Below, piece by piece: positions 14,601 through 26,600 of a DNA stretch of 64,000 nucleotides. Each line of letters begins with the position of its first letter. Within the stretch, counting starts at the first letter, position 1. Under the pieces are notes generated by a model. The model was not told the DNA's origin. It saw only the letters and a program-made list of their open reading frames with translations, and did no database searches. The position numbers and the translations under genes are program-made. This DNA comes from Anarhynchus alexandrinus (lineage: Eukaryota; Chordata; Aves; Charadriiformes; Charadriidae), in the NCBI GenBank assembly GCA_008711295.1, contig VUYV01000004.1:1976706-2040705 (forward strand), in the 5' to 3' direction.

Positions 14601-17600
14601 TCTCTTTCTCTTAAAATCGCTTAAAATCTTGAGCTGTTAGAATTATACACAAGACCATTAATGTTGTTTTCTTGTGGATTTCATCTCCATGCTTTACTAC
14701 CTCTAAGACAAGACTGCTTTAACTTTTCATTATACTTAACATATCCCCTAGTTTGTTCAATACAATTTATGGTTGCATCATGACAGTAATAGTATGTTAA
14801 AGTTGGAGGTGGGTGAATGTGGGTGGACAAGCAGCAATGTCAGCACTTTTTCAGCTTGATTTCAACCTAGTCTTCCCTTTCCATCACTAAGGAGATAGCA
14901 CTTAATAGTAAATGTAATTGAAGCAGATGTGTGGTGAAACGTAACTCTTCTAACCATGTCTTGCGATACTGTCAGTGATGCTTGAACAGTTGGAAGAAAC
15001 AGATATGACACCTAATACAAGCTGCACAAATCCACATGTGAAGTACTCGTGGTCTCCCACCGGCCATCTGTTTGGCAAATAACAATGACTGCAGCAGGAA
15101 TAAAATAAAACGGGGACTATCCGTGTTTTTCCATCTCCGGATAGGTTGCTTCTATTATATCCCTGTAGCCAGCTTTGTTCTAGTACAAGTCAGCAGTTAA
15201 AAACAAACTAATCTTCCCCGTGTGTTCACACAAAAAAATCTTCAACAAAACATCAATGAATTACATTGTTTAAAGCTGGTATTTTATCTATAGTAACTGT
15301 ATTAGCCCTAGTTGCTTACGTGGGTTTTAAAGCTAGCTTTGTAAGAAGATTAGCATGTTACTAATAGTCTCGGGCCACAGTAATGTTAGGTAGGATGACC
15401 ACTTTAAAGTCCTACAGGAGTATAAAATGGTATATTAACAGCAAAAAGAAAAACTGGAAGTCTGGTGTTTGAATTCTCTTCAGTTTTAGAGCTGGTCTAG
15501 ATCAATAGTATAAGCCATTGAGAGGATGTTTCAGTTGCAGCTCCCTGCTTTCCTTCCTCCTAATGCATTCTTTCAAGGCTTGAAGTACATCTTTGGTGCA
15601 GGGTCCAAGTTTGTGGGGTGTTTTTTTCATTCAGATGACTACAAATGTTTGGATGCCTCTGTTTCTGAGTACACATTTATTCTACTTTATGAAGGCATTA
15701 GATGCTTGCAGGGAATGTGTTCTCAGTGCTCAGAAATGAGACTTTTGGCATAGTTTCTAGCATTATTATACCAGAAACTTTTGGACTACAGTTTTCACCT
15801 ATTCTGTTGATAAAGTACTGTAGTGTAAATGAGCAAATCTAAGTTTAATCTCAGTATATGCTAGATTAAGTAAAAAGCAACTGAGAGGAAATGCTGTCCT
15901 AGGCAGCTCAGGCTGTAAGTGCTTAAAAAATCCATACAGTGTTTTTAAGATGTCATTTGTCCTGCTTAGAGACTTGTCACAGGTTTTATCTCAAAGTAAA
16001 GCTTTTATTTCTTTGTCCTTATGGAGATTTTATACATACTTACGAGTCAGGAGGAGTGCTGCTAGGACCCTTGGTATGTTACACTCTGAGTTCCTAATAG
16101 TGGGATTCCTAGCTCCTGTGTTTTGAGCCCTCTGTTCAATTGCTTTCTCGTTCACCCAAAGAGAGTATGAAGATCCTCCTCTTCCTAGTAACAGAAGGTA
16201 GTTGCCACCTTTCCTACCAACTTCAAGAAAGGGGTAAGTTAAGACACAGATAGAGAAGTACCTTCTGTAGACTTCAGCCATGCTGACAAATGCTAGTTTT
16301 GATCCTTAGCTGAAATAACGTATCAAGGAACGTGGAGGCTCTAGTCAAATGTATGAACAAACATAGGATGAGTATTTAAATTAGTTGTACCATTATTCTT
16401 CTCTAGTACAGAGCTTCTGTACATAGGTCACTGTTCTGTGAGCCTTGATGTGAATCCAGCTAAAAAAGTTGGATTTTTCATCCTCTTTGTCAGCATTTCT
16501 GTTCACTGAGTTTTAGACGCTGACCTGTGTCAGCCTGCTGCATGCTTTGAGGAGTCAGTTGATATCTCAAGGGGCACAGTAAAAATTCAGGGAGTTTTAC
16601 ATACGTGGCAGTTGCTGTAATTGGTTTGCAGAATCTCTGATGTGCGAAAGAAATGATTTTTATTTCTGAGAATCAAGTTTTAATCTGAAAGACTGACAGG
16701 TGAAGTAGTTTGTGTCATTTAGAGTTAGGAGCTGTCGAGAGAAGCAATGTGAGTTCTTACATTGCTATGTTTGGAGGATCTCTTCCTGGAACAGAACCAC
16801 ATTTTATTCATAATACCCGGTGTTGGGGATTATGACAAATACGTGAAAATCCCAGTGAGCAGGCTGGCTGCCTGCAATGATCAGGTAACGATACAGAAAT
16901 GCAGAGTAAGTTGCCTTGCGTGTTTCATACCTCTAGGCAGTTTTGGCTGATATCCTCTGAAACTCAAACATCACCTCAAAGCCAGCTGAGAAATGAAAGT
17001 CATGATTTAATTGTCTGGCTCACAGTAAGCAGAGATTTGTGTTCTTGCCTTGAGGGCTTTTGTAGGAGTGGTGAAAAGAACTTGCTTATAATAGAACTGG
17101 TGCTTATAAGCTATGGCAAGGTAATAACTGCTCCAAAGCATGAAGAGGCATCTTTCAGTTTTCATTGCGCTCTGCCCCCCTGATAATTCCATCCAAGAAA
17201 TGCTTGGTGGAAATATTAGGCATCAATTAAAAAACAACTGCTTCCATCACACAAAATGACATTTTAGTCTATTCTGGTTCATACATTTCAAATTGTTATT
17301 CAGGGAAGAAGACTTCTGTTAAAGGAAAAATCACTAAAATTTTGGGATGCTGTACCTTGTCTCATAAACATTGACCCTAAGGGGAAAATAGCAAAATAAA
17401 CAATGCCTTTATGGGCTTGAGGTTTTGCTGTGCTTTATGTACTTAAGAACTTCACTGAACAAAACACCACAACCTGTAGGCAGTTCTAGGGAGTAATTTA
17501 TATCTTAACATGGTATGAGGCTTTTATTCACAGTTGTAGTTTTTTTCCAGAAATTGTTGGGCTTAAGTCATAATTCAAAGTTGCTACTCCCTAAAGCATA

Positions 17601-20600
17601 GCAGTTTACAGATTAACTGAAACGGTCAAACTAGTTTAAGAAACTGATTTCACTGTTTTTTTGAATTGTGAAAAAAAATCTCAGTTTAAATAACTTTTAA
17701 AGTCTACTTTGTAGAATGTTGGAGCAGGGTAGATTTTTTTTCAAGCTGTGTAGACAAACTGGCAAAAATCAAGCTCAGTACCCTCCTACTTGATAAAGCT
17801 AATCTAACAGAAATTGCTACTAAGATCTGTGATCTTAGTTCCTGTCCTGAAAAGTACATGCATGAATATCTCTTTCTGAAAGGGGCCTAGCCCTAGTGAG
17901 TTTTTGCTGTCTGGTAGGTGCTTTTGGAGCACCTGCAACTTGCACTGCAGTCCAAGATCTGTCAGTGCTCACCACTTTTACTAAAGGGGTTGGAGGGCAT
18001 TTTTAATGTCATTTAAGTTTGCTTTCAAACACTGAATTCTAATTAGATGTCCAAGTACTGCAATTAGGCCTGTCATGTGCCTTTTTTAAAGTACTTGGAC
18101 ATCTTTTTGGTTGCTTAAGAAGGATGATCTGAAACTCCAGATCTTTGATCTACTTTAGGGTAGCATGTGAAATTCAGTTGCATGTTTTCATTTGTGGGTT
18201 GGATTCTGATCAGTTGAGAGTCAATCTCAGCTACCCAGCACCTTTGGAGAGTTGCTCAAGTTGAGCCCACTGAAAATCTAAATTTCTTGACATTAATTTC
18301 CTTCTGTATGCCTTGATAAATTGAATTAAATCTTGAAGTCTTGCTGCAAGCTAATGAGATGAACCTGAAGAGCTACATCTGTGTGGGAGTGTTCCAGGGC
18401 TTGTCCCACTGTATTATTCCCTTATCAACTGAGACACTGGTTTTGCTTGTTTGTGTTTTAAGATTCTGGCAGTCTCTACCAGAGAATGTTTAGTTTTGTT
18501 AAAGCTGAATTTCTGCTTTTGAACCGAGTATTTGTAATCTTTCCTTCCAGATACTTGTTCCTTCTGTAATGGCTGTTTCTACAGACCCGTTCTGTTCCCT
18601 TGCACGGTGCTGTGTTAGTCTCTATGTACCCTATTCAGTCCACAGATTTACTCTCTCAGTTCTTCTTTTCAGCATGCTTCCCTCTTAAACCTGAGAGTCT
18701 CATTAATTAAGGAGGAACATTTTATATCTACAAGGTTACTCCCAATTTACAAAACTGATACAACTATTTTTATAAATGGAGTTATTTTAATTCTTTGTGT
18801 AACTGATCTGACTTTGAAGGAGGACATTGTGCTTGTGTGGAAAACTTTAAAGGATGCTTCAACCTAGGATTTTTCTGTTTTTATCTGTTTAAACTGGGTA
18901 TCGTGTACACTATATTTACTTTAAGATTTGATATTTTTTACTTTTCTTCCATCTCTAACTGCTCAAATTCTGTCATAGGTTACTTACCAAACAGCATTCA
19001 TGCGGTGGAAGCAATGCTGGCTGCTGCAAGTATTGGTGCTATCTGGAGTTCAACATCACCAGACTTTGGCATTAATGTGAGTAGCCTTATTGCGTGTTCC
19101 AGAAAAGCTATTATCGTGTTTCAGACAAATGTGAAGGTGATAAAGTGGCAGATAGATTCTGTTCACTTCAGTCTTGCTGCCACCTCCTGGTATGGCCAAG
19201 TATACCAGGTTTTTTTCTACCTACCACAAACTGAATGAAAATCCATGTTTTCAGTTGTCAGTAATGACTTCCAGCATAGTAATTTGAGTATCTTCAGCTA
19301 ACTCACTGTTGGGATATTTTCAGGCAGAATCCATAGTCTTGGTGAGCTTTTATTATAGTAAACGTGCAAATGAGCAGTGATGCAACGGAGTTGTCTGGGG
19401 CTTGGCCCTTCCTTCCCATAACTTTCCCCACGCTGCTTAGCCACAGTCCAGTTTCCTTGTCTAAGAAATCCCTTCCTCTGTCTCCTTTGCGGGTAAACTG
19501 AGCAGCACCCCAGTTGGTCTTTTCCAGAAGGCTTTATGTTTGCCAACAAGGTGAGGAATTTCAGGCTAAGATCACTAACCTGTTTAACTCTTTTTAGTGT
19601 AGGAATAAATGCTGTGTGTAAAATATAGTAAAAAAAAATACCATGATATCCAAGCAGATGTTACAATGTGCTCTGGAAGCTTTGGGAATATTTTCTGCTT
19701 GCTTTGGAAAGTCTTTAGCACACATCATAAGCAGCAACACATACAAATAATTTCTAAAATGGAGTGTTGAGCCTTTCTTTTATCTGAAGTTTGCATGAAA
19801 GTATTTAGAGAATGTGCTGTTTGTGCATTGCAGAACACAAAATACCAAAAATTTAGGTAATATGTACCCTGAATCTCAGTGTTTAATCGCAGGAGCTGGT
19901 TAAATAAATGGAACTGTCATCTCTCGATTAGCGCTAGAGGGCAGCAGCACTCCACTTTCTTACACCTGAGGGTGTATCATTGGAAAAAAATGATTAAAAA
20001 AAATCATCACAGCATGTAATGATCAATCTGTTCTACAAATATTTTCTGCTTGCTCAGAAAATGACAGTATGGAGTATTTTCTTTGCAATGTGATTTGATC
20101 TCTCATGAGGGGGAAGATTGTTCATTTTGCTTGCATTACAGGGTACTGGTATGTTTTCTGTCCATGTTGATATGCTGTTATTTTCAGTGCCCAGCTTTAT
20201 TTAGTTTGTGATAGTTTTTTAATGAAATTTAGCCTTGGAGCAGCAGTGCCATCGGTATCACTTATTCTTCTTTGGCTTGGCAGCATGTGTTGGCATGAAT
20301 TCAAACCCTAAAATCTTGAGGGAGATCAGCAGAGGTCCCCAGGGGTATTGGCTTCTACCCTAAGGGAAAGATATTCCTCCTTCTGTGCGGTTGCATTAGT
20401 CCTGTTAACGTAAATGAAGATTTTGTTTGTGTTTTGGGAAACAGTGTAGTGTTTTCAACATTTCAAATCCAATTGTGTATATATGTTTTGTGAAGCTTAG
20501 AAATGTCATTTCTCAGAACAGCCTACACATTGCAGGCTCTGAATGCCATACATGCAAAGACTTCACAAGTGTTCGGGAAGTCTGCTGTCAGAGAACCAGC

Positions 20601-23600
20601 GAGCTCCCTCCCACGCAGAATGCCACTCTTGGCAGCTTTTGCTTAATTTCTCTAGTCCCTGTTATCCATTTACTTATATTAATAGGAAGTGGCTCTTTGC
20701 AGCCTGTGCGTAAGAAATGGTTGGATATGTAAGGTTAAAAAGAGGCTCTGCTCTTGGAACTACGTGAGAAACCTTCCGTGAGCCCGAACAAAGTCAGTGC
20801 GGCTCCATTCATGGGGTCCTGCACAATTTTTAGTACCGGATTTGAGGCTCATCAAATAGAACGAGCCATATCTGGTATACCTGAGCTTTTCATGAAAGCA
20901 GTTCCTTGCTGAGCCATCTGGTTGGATTAAAGTTCCAGTATAGCAATTACATGTTCCATCTGTTTGTATTCCCTTTGTATCACACCAGGCTGCCCTGTGG
21001 GATTTGATCCTGCCAGTGCTAATGAATCCAACTGGGTGTGTTAGCAGGATTAGTAAGACCCTGAGAATTGTAGCCATCTCTGTTTCTGATTCATGCTTCT
21101 CTTCAGATTTGATTTTTCTGTTAGAGTACCCTTAGTCCTCTCATTGGTCTTCATTTTTAAACATCAGGCAGCATGGATATGGGGTATGTATGCTCTGTGC
21201 TCAGCATGAGTGTGTATATGCATGCACACACACACAGATACGCACACGCTGTGTGTAATTTGGCTGATTGGTCCATTCTTTGAAAATGGTACAGAGAAGT
21301 AAGTATAACATACCTAAGAGCAGGAAATTTTATTTCATACTCTCCTAGAGAGTAACTTCGATGTGTTAATTAAATCTATGTTTCTGAGTTTGTTAGCTAA
21401 TGCATTAGGGGCTTCCTGAAAACCTCTTCTGCCACAGAAACAGATTCTGGTGATTTGTTTTTTAAAAACTAACTGATAAAATTGGGTGTCAGTGCATTGT
21501 CACTGTATTTTCTTGTGATGTGAACAAGGAAAAGGAAATGCAACTTTGGGTGATAGGAGAGAAAGCTGTTAAGTGACGTATTCAGCAGAGACAGTTGCAT
21601 ATTTATATTTAGTCGTATCTGTGTCACAAACCTGTGCTGTTTGTGAGCTTTCCTAAAAAGATAACATGGAAAAGTTGTCAGGACAGGACCTCTGTACTTT
21701 TGCAGTTGGCTTCCTTGCAACCGTGACCAGCCCAGCTCGGAAAGGAGGAATTTGATCGAGCTCAGTTGATTGTGATGCTTTTGCATTGGTCTTTTGATTT
21801 GGTAATTTCTCTTATATTGGCTGCAAAGTAGAGAACAAAGTAGGAGACAAGACANNNNNNNNNNNNNNNNNNNNNTTCTGGGAAGAATAAGCACTTGCCT
21901 GGAGTCTGATTTTTTTTTTTTTTGCAACAAGATTTAGGACGTTGTTCTTGAACAGTTAGCTGACAATTTTATAGCATTGAGTAATCTTGTTCTTAATGTT
22001 TCAAGTAATGTAGCTAGAGAGGGATGAACATAACTGTGCTGAGAGCTTTTAGTAAAAGGATTTGCTTCTTGCTGTTGAATACAAAAAGATCCATTTTTGG
22101 TAAGCTGCTGCATGCAGTGTACCTGGGAAAAAAAAAATGCCAAAAGGGGTTTTTATCTCAAGTGTGATAATAGCTGGTAAATTCCTGAAAACAGTGTGAG
22201 CTGGAGGAGACACCTGAAAATTTAGCATTTGAATGTATCCTGCCCCCGAGGTTCTAAAGGAGCTGTGGTAGTTTTTTGTTGGTGGTATGTATGTGTGTGT
22301 TTTCGATATCTAGTTGTTCTGTTAAAAATCAGTGGTACAGTTTCCTTTGTTAATCATAGCGGAACAAAGCTGTGAGTTCATGTGAAGTGCCACCTTGCCA
22401 TATGATAAATGCGTCTTCCAGAACACCAGTGTTTTTCAATTTTCCCCCCATGCAGAGTACCAGACTGCTGGTACATTGTCAAAGCAGCATTAGGGCAAGT
22501 TTACAAGGGCACATAGAGCACTCGCTGGCAGATGCAGGCAGGAGCCTTGTGGGCCTTCAAGTAAATTAGGTGCCTAACTCCTGCTCCCACTGGTTAGGTG
22601 CTTATCCTCTTTAGATGAGTTTGTAAGTCTGATTCTCAAGGGGAATTTTTAACGGCTTTGATAGCTTTGGGAACTTGATCCTTCAGTGAATGATGTTGTG
22701 TGATCTATGGTGATCTTATCTTTGTTATTGGTTGATATATTTGGAGGTCACGGAATAGATTGTTACAAACCTGTTGTACCTGGGTGAGTGAAAGACAGGC
22801 AGTCTTTTAACAACTCTTTGAATTCCTGTCCTTATTCCTTGCTTGAATTGAGATTTGCATTTAGCATCCAGTGGGTCTTCCTACTATAGCAATTAATTTT
22901 AACTTGGTTTTTCTCTTTGTCCCTAGGGTGTGCTGGACAGATTTTCCCAAATTCAGCCTAAGCTCATCTTCTCTGTTGAAGCTGTTATATACAATGGCAA
23001 AGAACATAACCACTTGGAAAAGCTGCTTAGTGTGGTAAAAGGTATTCCACTGCATACCATCTCGTCTAGTTATGCTGTAGTTCTGTGAGCGCTCAAAGTC
23101 TGTGCTGCCACTAAAAGTGACACTTCTGACTCCTTGTCACTGTCCTTCCTCCTTTGCAGTATCTCTGTGGCCACTTAGAATTGCAGAACTGATTTGAGTA
23201 AAAACCAGTTGTTTGTGTAATTTTAACAGTCTCTTTTTAGCTTAGCTTAGATATACTGCTGACTAATTTATGACAATATAAGTGGGGGAACAGGGACTCT
23301 GATACTGTGTTGGTTTTTTTTTAAGCCCAAGTGAAGTGCTGCTGAAGACAAATTAAGAGGTATTACAGCACTAAAGCTTGTAGATTTACATGTGCCTTTT
23401 TTAAAAGGCTGGCAATATTGAGGAAATATTACCTTAGGTAACAATTTAGTCTTCTGGAGTTTTTAACACTTAACTATATCCAATACTTGGTGCATCAAGA
23501 TTATTTCTGTTACTTTGTGCTTTACACTGTATGATCCAATCAGACAGAAAAGACCTTCGGTTTATGTAACTGAATGTAGGAAATAATTTTTTTTTTTTCT

Positions 23601-26600
23601 TCTAGGGCTTCCGGATATAAAAAAAGTGGTGGTGATTCCATATGTCTCCTCAAGAGAAACCATAGATATTTCTAAGATTCCAAACAGGTAATGGGAACTT
23701 CTGAGCTGTGACTGTCCTAACTAGGGATGAGATGGATGCTGATAGCTATTGAAACTGCCTGACCTCTTGAACACGCAAAAGCTAGGATTTAGCCAGATCT
23801 CTTAATGTGGGTTCAGCTTCATACTGAAAACAAAAGCAGTAGGAGCAAAACGTGCAGCAGCATACAAAACCACTGTTGGTATAAATGGTTCTCAAATGAA
23901 GGCAAAATTCAATAGGATATAGCAGAGAATAAAGTGGCTTCCAGAAACAAACAATTAGTAATTTAAGGAACATTTTTAGAGAAATTTTTTTTTGCTTATT
24001 TACTGGCCTGGTTTACCTTTTGGAAATGGTTGAGTTCCAGACTTTGTGTTGAAGGTCAGATTGTTCCAGCCAGCTTTGAGCTGTTAAGGCTGGCAGCTGA
24101 TCATTGGTGCAGATTTAATGGTTTGACTTTGTGTTACATCTCAATATTATACTAATGCTTTATTGTAAAACAGAAAAAGGAAACAAAACAGGTAGCAATT
24201 CAGACAAAGAGTAGAAAGACAAGGAATAAAAATATGTGTAGCTTGAGTATATAGTTTACCTCTGTATCTAATAGTTCTTTTACAATAATCTTATATATGG
24301 GCTGGGGTAATGCTTTCAAAAAAAACCTTGAAATGTTCCTTTATTCTCCTCTTATGCAGTGTCTTTTTAGAAGACTTCCTTGCTACTGGGAAAGGAGACC
24401 AGGCCCCCCAGCTGGAGTTTGAACAGCTGCCTTTCAGTCATCCTCTCTTTATCATGTATTCATCAGGCACAACAGGGGCACCAAAATGCATGGTTCATTC
24501 AGCAGGGGTATGTCTTCCCTCCTGGAGCTGCGCTATCTATATTTAACTACCTGGGTTATATTTTTCCTTTAACAATATCATCTCATAATGCACTTTAAGG
24601 AAGAATTGATTGTTGACAGTTCTTTGGTAACTTGCAATTAAACTTTCTATTTGTAAGTGACTGTTGGAAAGCAAATATGGATTAATAAGGGTATAAAATA
24701 ATTTGGTTGAGAGGTTGGTGTGGAGACCTTTAAGAGATTTCAGCTATTTCCTAGGAACAGGTGTCTGTCACAAAACCACTAGTAGAATTGGCCCAACTGA
24801 TTCTTGTAGAAAAAAAGGCCAAAGTACTTGAACTGGGTGCTTGGAACTGATTTTTGGCCACTGTCAAGTTGAGGCCCATAGGGAGCTTGCAGTTTTTATT
24901 ATCTAGAATTTTTTTGACCTTAAACTTTACTCCCTATGTCTGTCAGTTCAGGGCACATCATCCTCATTGATCCTTGTTTAAGGAGGGAAGCCAGAAGGTT
25001 AGCATCTCTGGGTGTAGGCTTTGCTTTGTATGGAAGCTTTGCTTTAGGCAGTGCCTTGTTGTGACTAAAGATATATACGATGTTACTGCCAAAATCATCT
25101 GTGCTCCCCTGCTTTCCACTTACTACTCATGTTCTTAGAGTTGTTCTAGGCAACTTACTAAAGGTCAGGAAGAGACTCCAACAGTCAGATGTAATGTTTA
25201 ACTCTGCCATTAGTATAGTCCTTAATAAAAGGAGGGTTTTTTTCTCTTTAAGCAGGCAGAATATGTTGTCTAGCACATTTGTACCAGCTTGTATAAATGA
25301 AACTGCACAACTATTAGCCACAGTCCGTTGTTTCTGTTTGCTCTGAAAGTCAGTATGAGCATCTTGTGAGACTGGCTGTAGAGTTGTCTAGGTAGCCTGA
25401 GGGCAGGATCACTTTGTTAGGCCCACAGTGTGCATGTTCTTGCCTCTCTGATGGCAAGGACCGGAGGATTTGCCCATAGACAAATCCCACGCTGCCTGTA
25501 AACACTCTGCTTATGTATTATCAATAGGAGATAATACCAGGCAGCATGTGACATAAAATGGTTCCTCTGGGACACAAGTCCTATGTTTGTGAAGAAGAAA
25601 GAAGGTGTGTTTTAAAGTTTGGCAGCTGTTTTGAAGCTGTGCTGGCTTTAGACTGGTTAAGTACTTGCAAAGATGGATTAGCAAAATCAGGGCAGGTGTT
25701 TTGTTCAGTAATGTATGATAAACAGTAGGGAGATGAAAAACACAGATGTAGATCATACAACAAGACTTTTATCTGTTGTGAAGTTCTTTCTCTTCCCATG
25801 TTATCTGTGTGGCTGCTTAGCTTGCCCTTGCATGCCTCTGCTCTCCGAGTCACCTTTTCAGTTCATACAGACCTACCTTAGAGTTTAAGTACAGACTACT
25901 TATCCTTGCTTGGGAGGAGAGAATATGATGGTTTGAGTAGGATATGTTGCTTATAGATGCTAATAGGCAGCTTACTTTACATTCACAACTTGGTTTATCT
26001 AATTCTGCAGTATGTTTCTGGTCTGTTTTCTCTGCACATAGTCCATTTTCTTGACACACAGTGAAATAACATATGTAAATAATAGTGAAGTCAGGTCATA
26101 GGAAAGGATTTAAAAAGTGCTTCAGAGGGAGTAAGATTTTTTTCTGGTCTTGGAAGCAAAGCTGTATTGTACCGAACAATTGGGTGTGCTACAGAAAGAC
26201 ATTTGGAGGGTTATTGAAAAACATTAGTGAGTAATTGTTATTCTGAAGTCCTAAAAATGCTGGTTCTGCCTCTTACCCTATTCATATAGGCCCCTTTCAG
26301 TTTTTCTGTATTCCCAACTATCTAAGGAGATTTTTTTTTTGTAAAATCCTAATCAGTTCATTTCTATCCATCATAAGGACTCGCAAGACCAGGGCTTAAG
26401 TAGCTGTGCTGTTACAGACTCCTTGTGTTAACTGTAGGCAGATTGCTCTGAGGATTTTTCATGCTCAGATTCTTTCTGTGAACGCTCTATGGAGAACACT
26501 GCTGGTTTGAGACCAGAGCCAGCAGCCATGAGTAGCTGCTCGATGTCAGCTATGTAGCCGCTTAGCACTGGTCTTCTATGTGCTGATAGTGTGGCTCAGG

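Larger units (their letters stand above)
19077..22926 (+). other. AACS intron 5
   Basis: This 3.85-kb GT-AG intron includes an unassigned minus-strand ORF (20760-21077), an imperfect CA/TG stretch (about 21208-21258) and an assembly gap of 21 Ns (21855-21875). Nothing else is recognised. Confidence 0.85.

Noticed and set aside
18837..19238. 133-codon ORF taken as one protein
   Set aside because: Only 18979-19076 is AACS exon 5. The flanks are intron read through both splice sites.
20427..20732. 101-codon + strand ORF in intron 5
   Set aside because: It has cysteines and a hydrophobic patch but no start context, splice structure or family motif. Weaker than the antisense ORF next to it.
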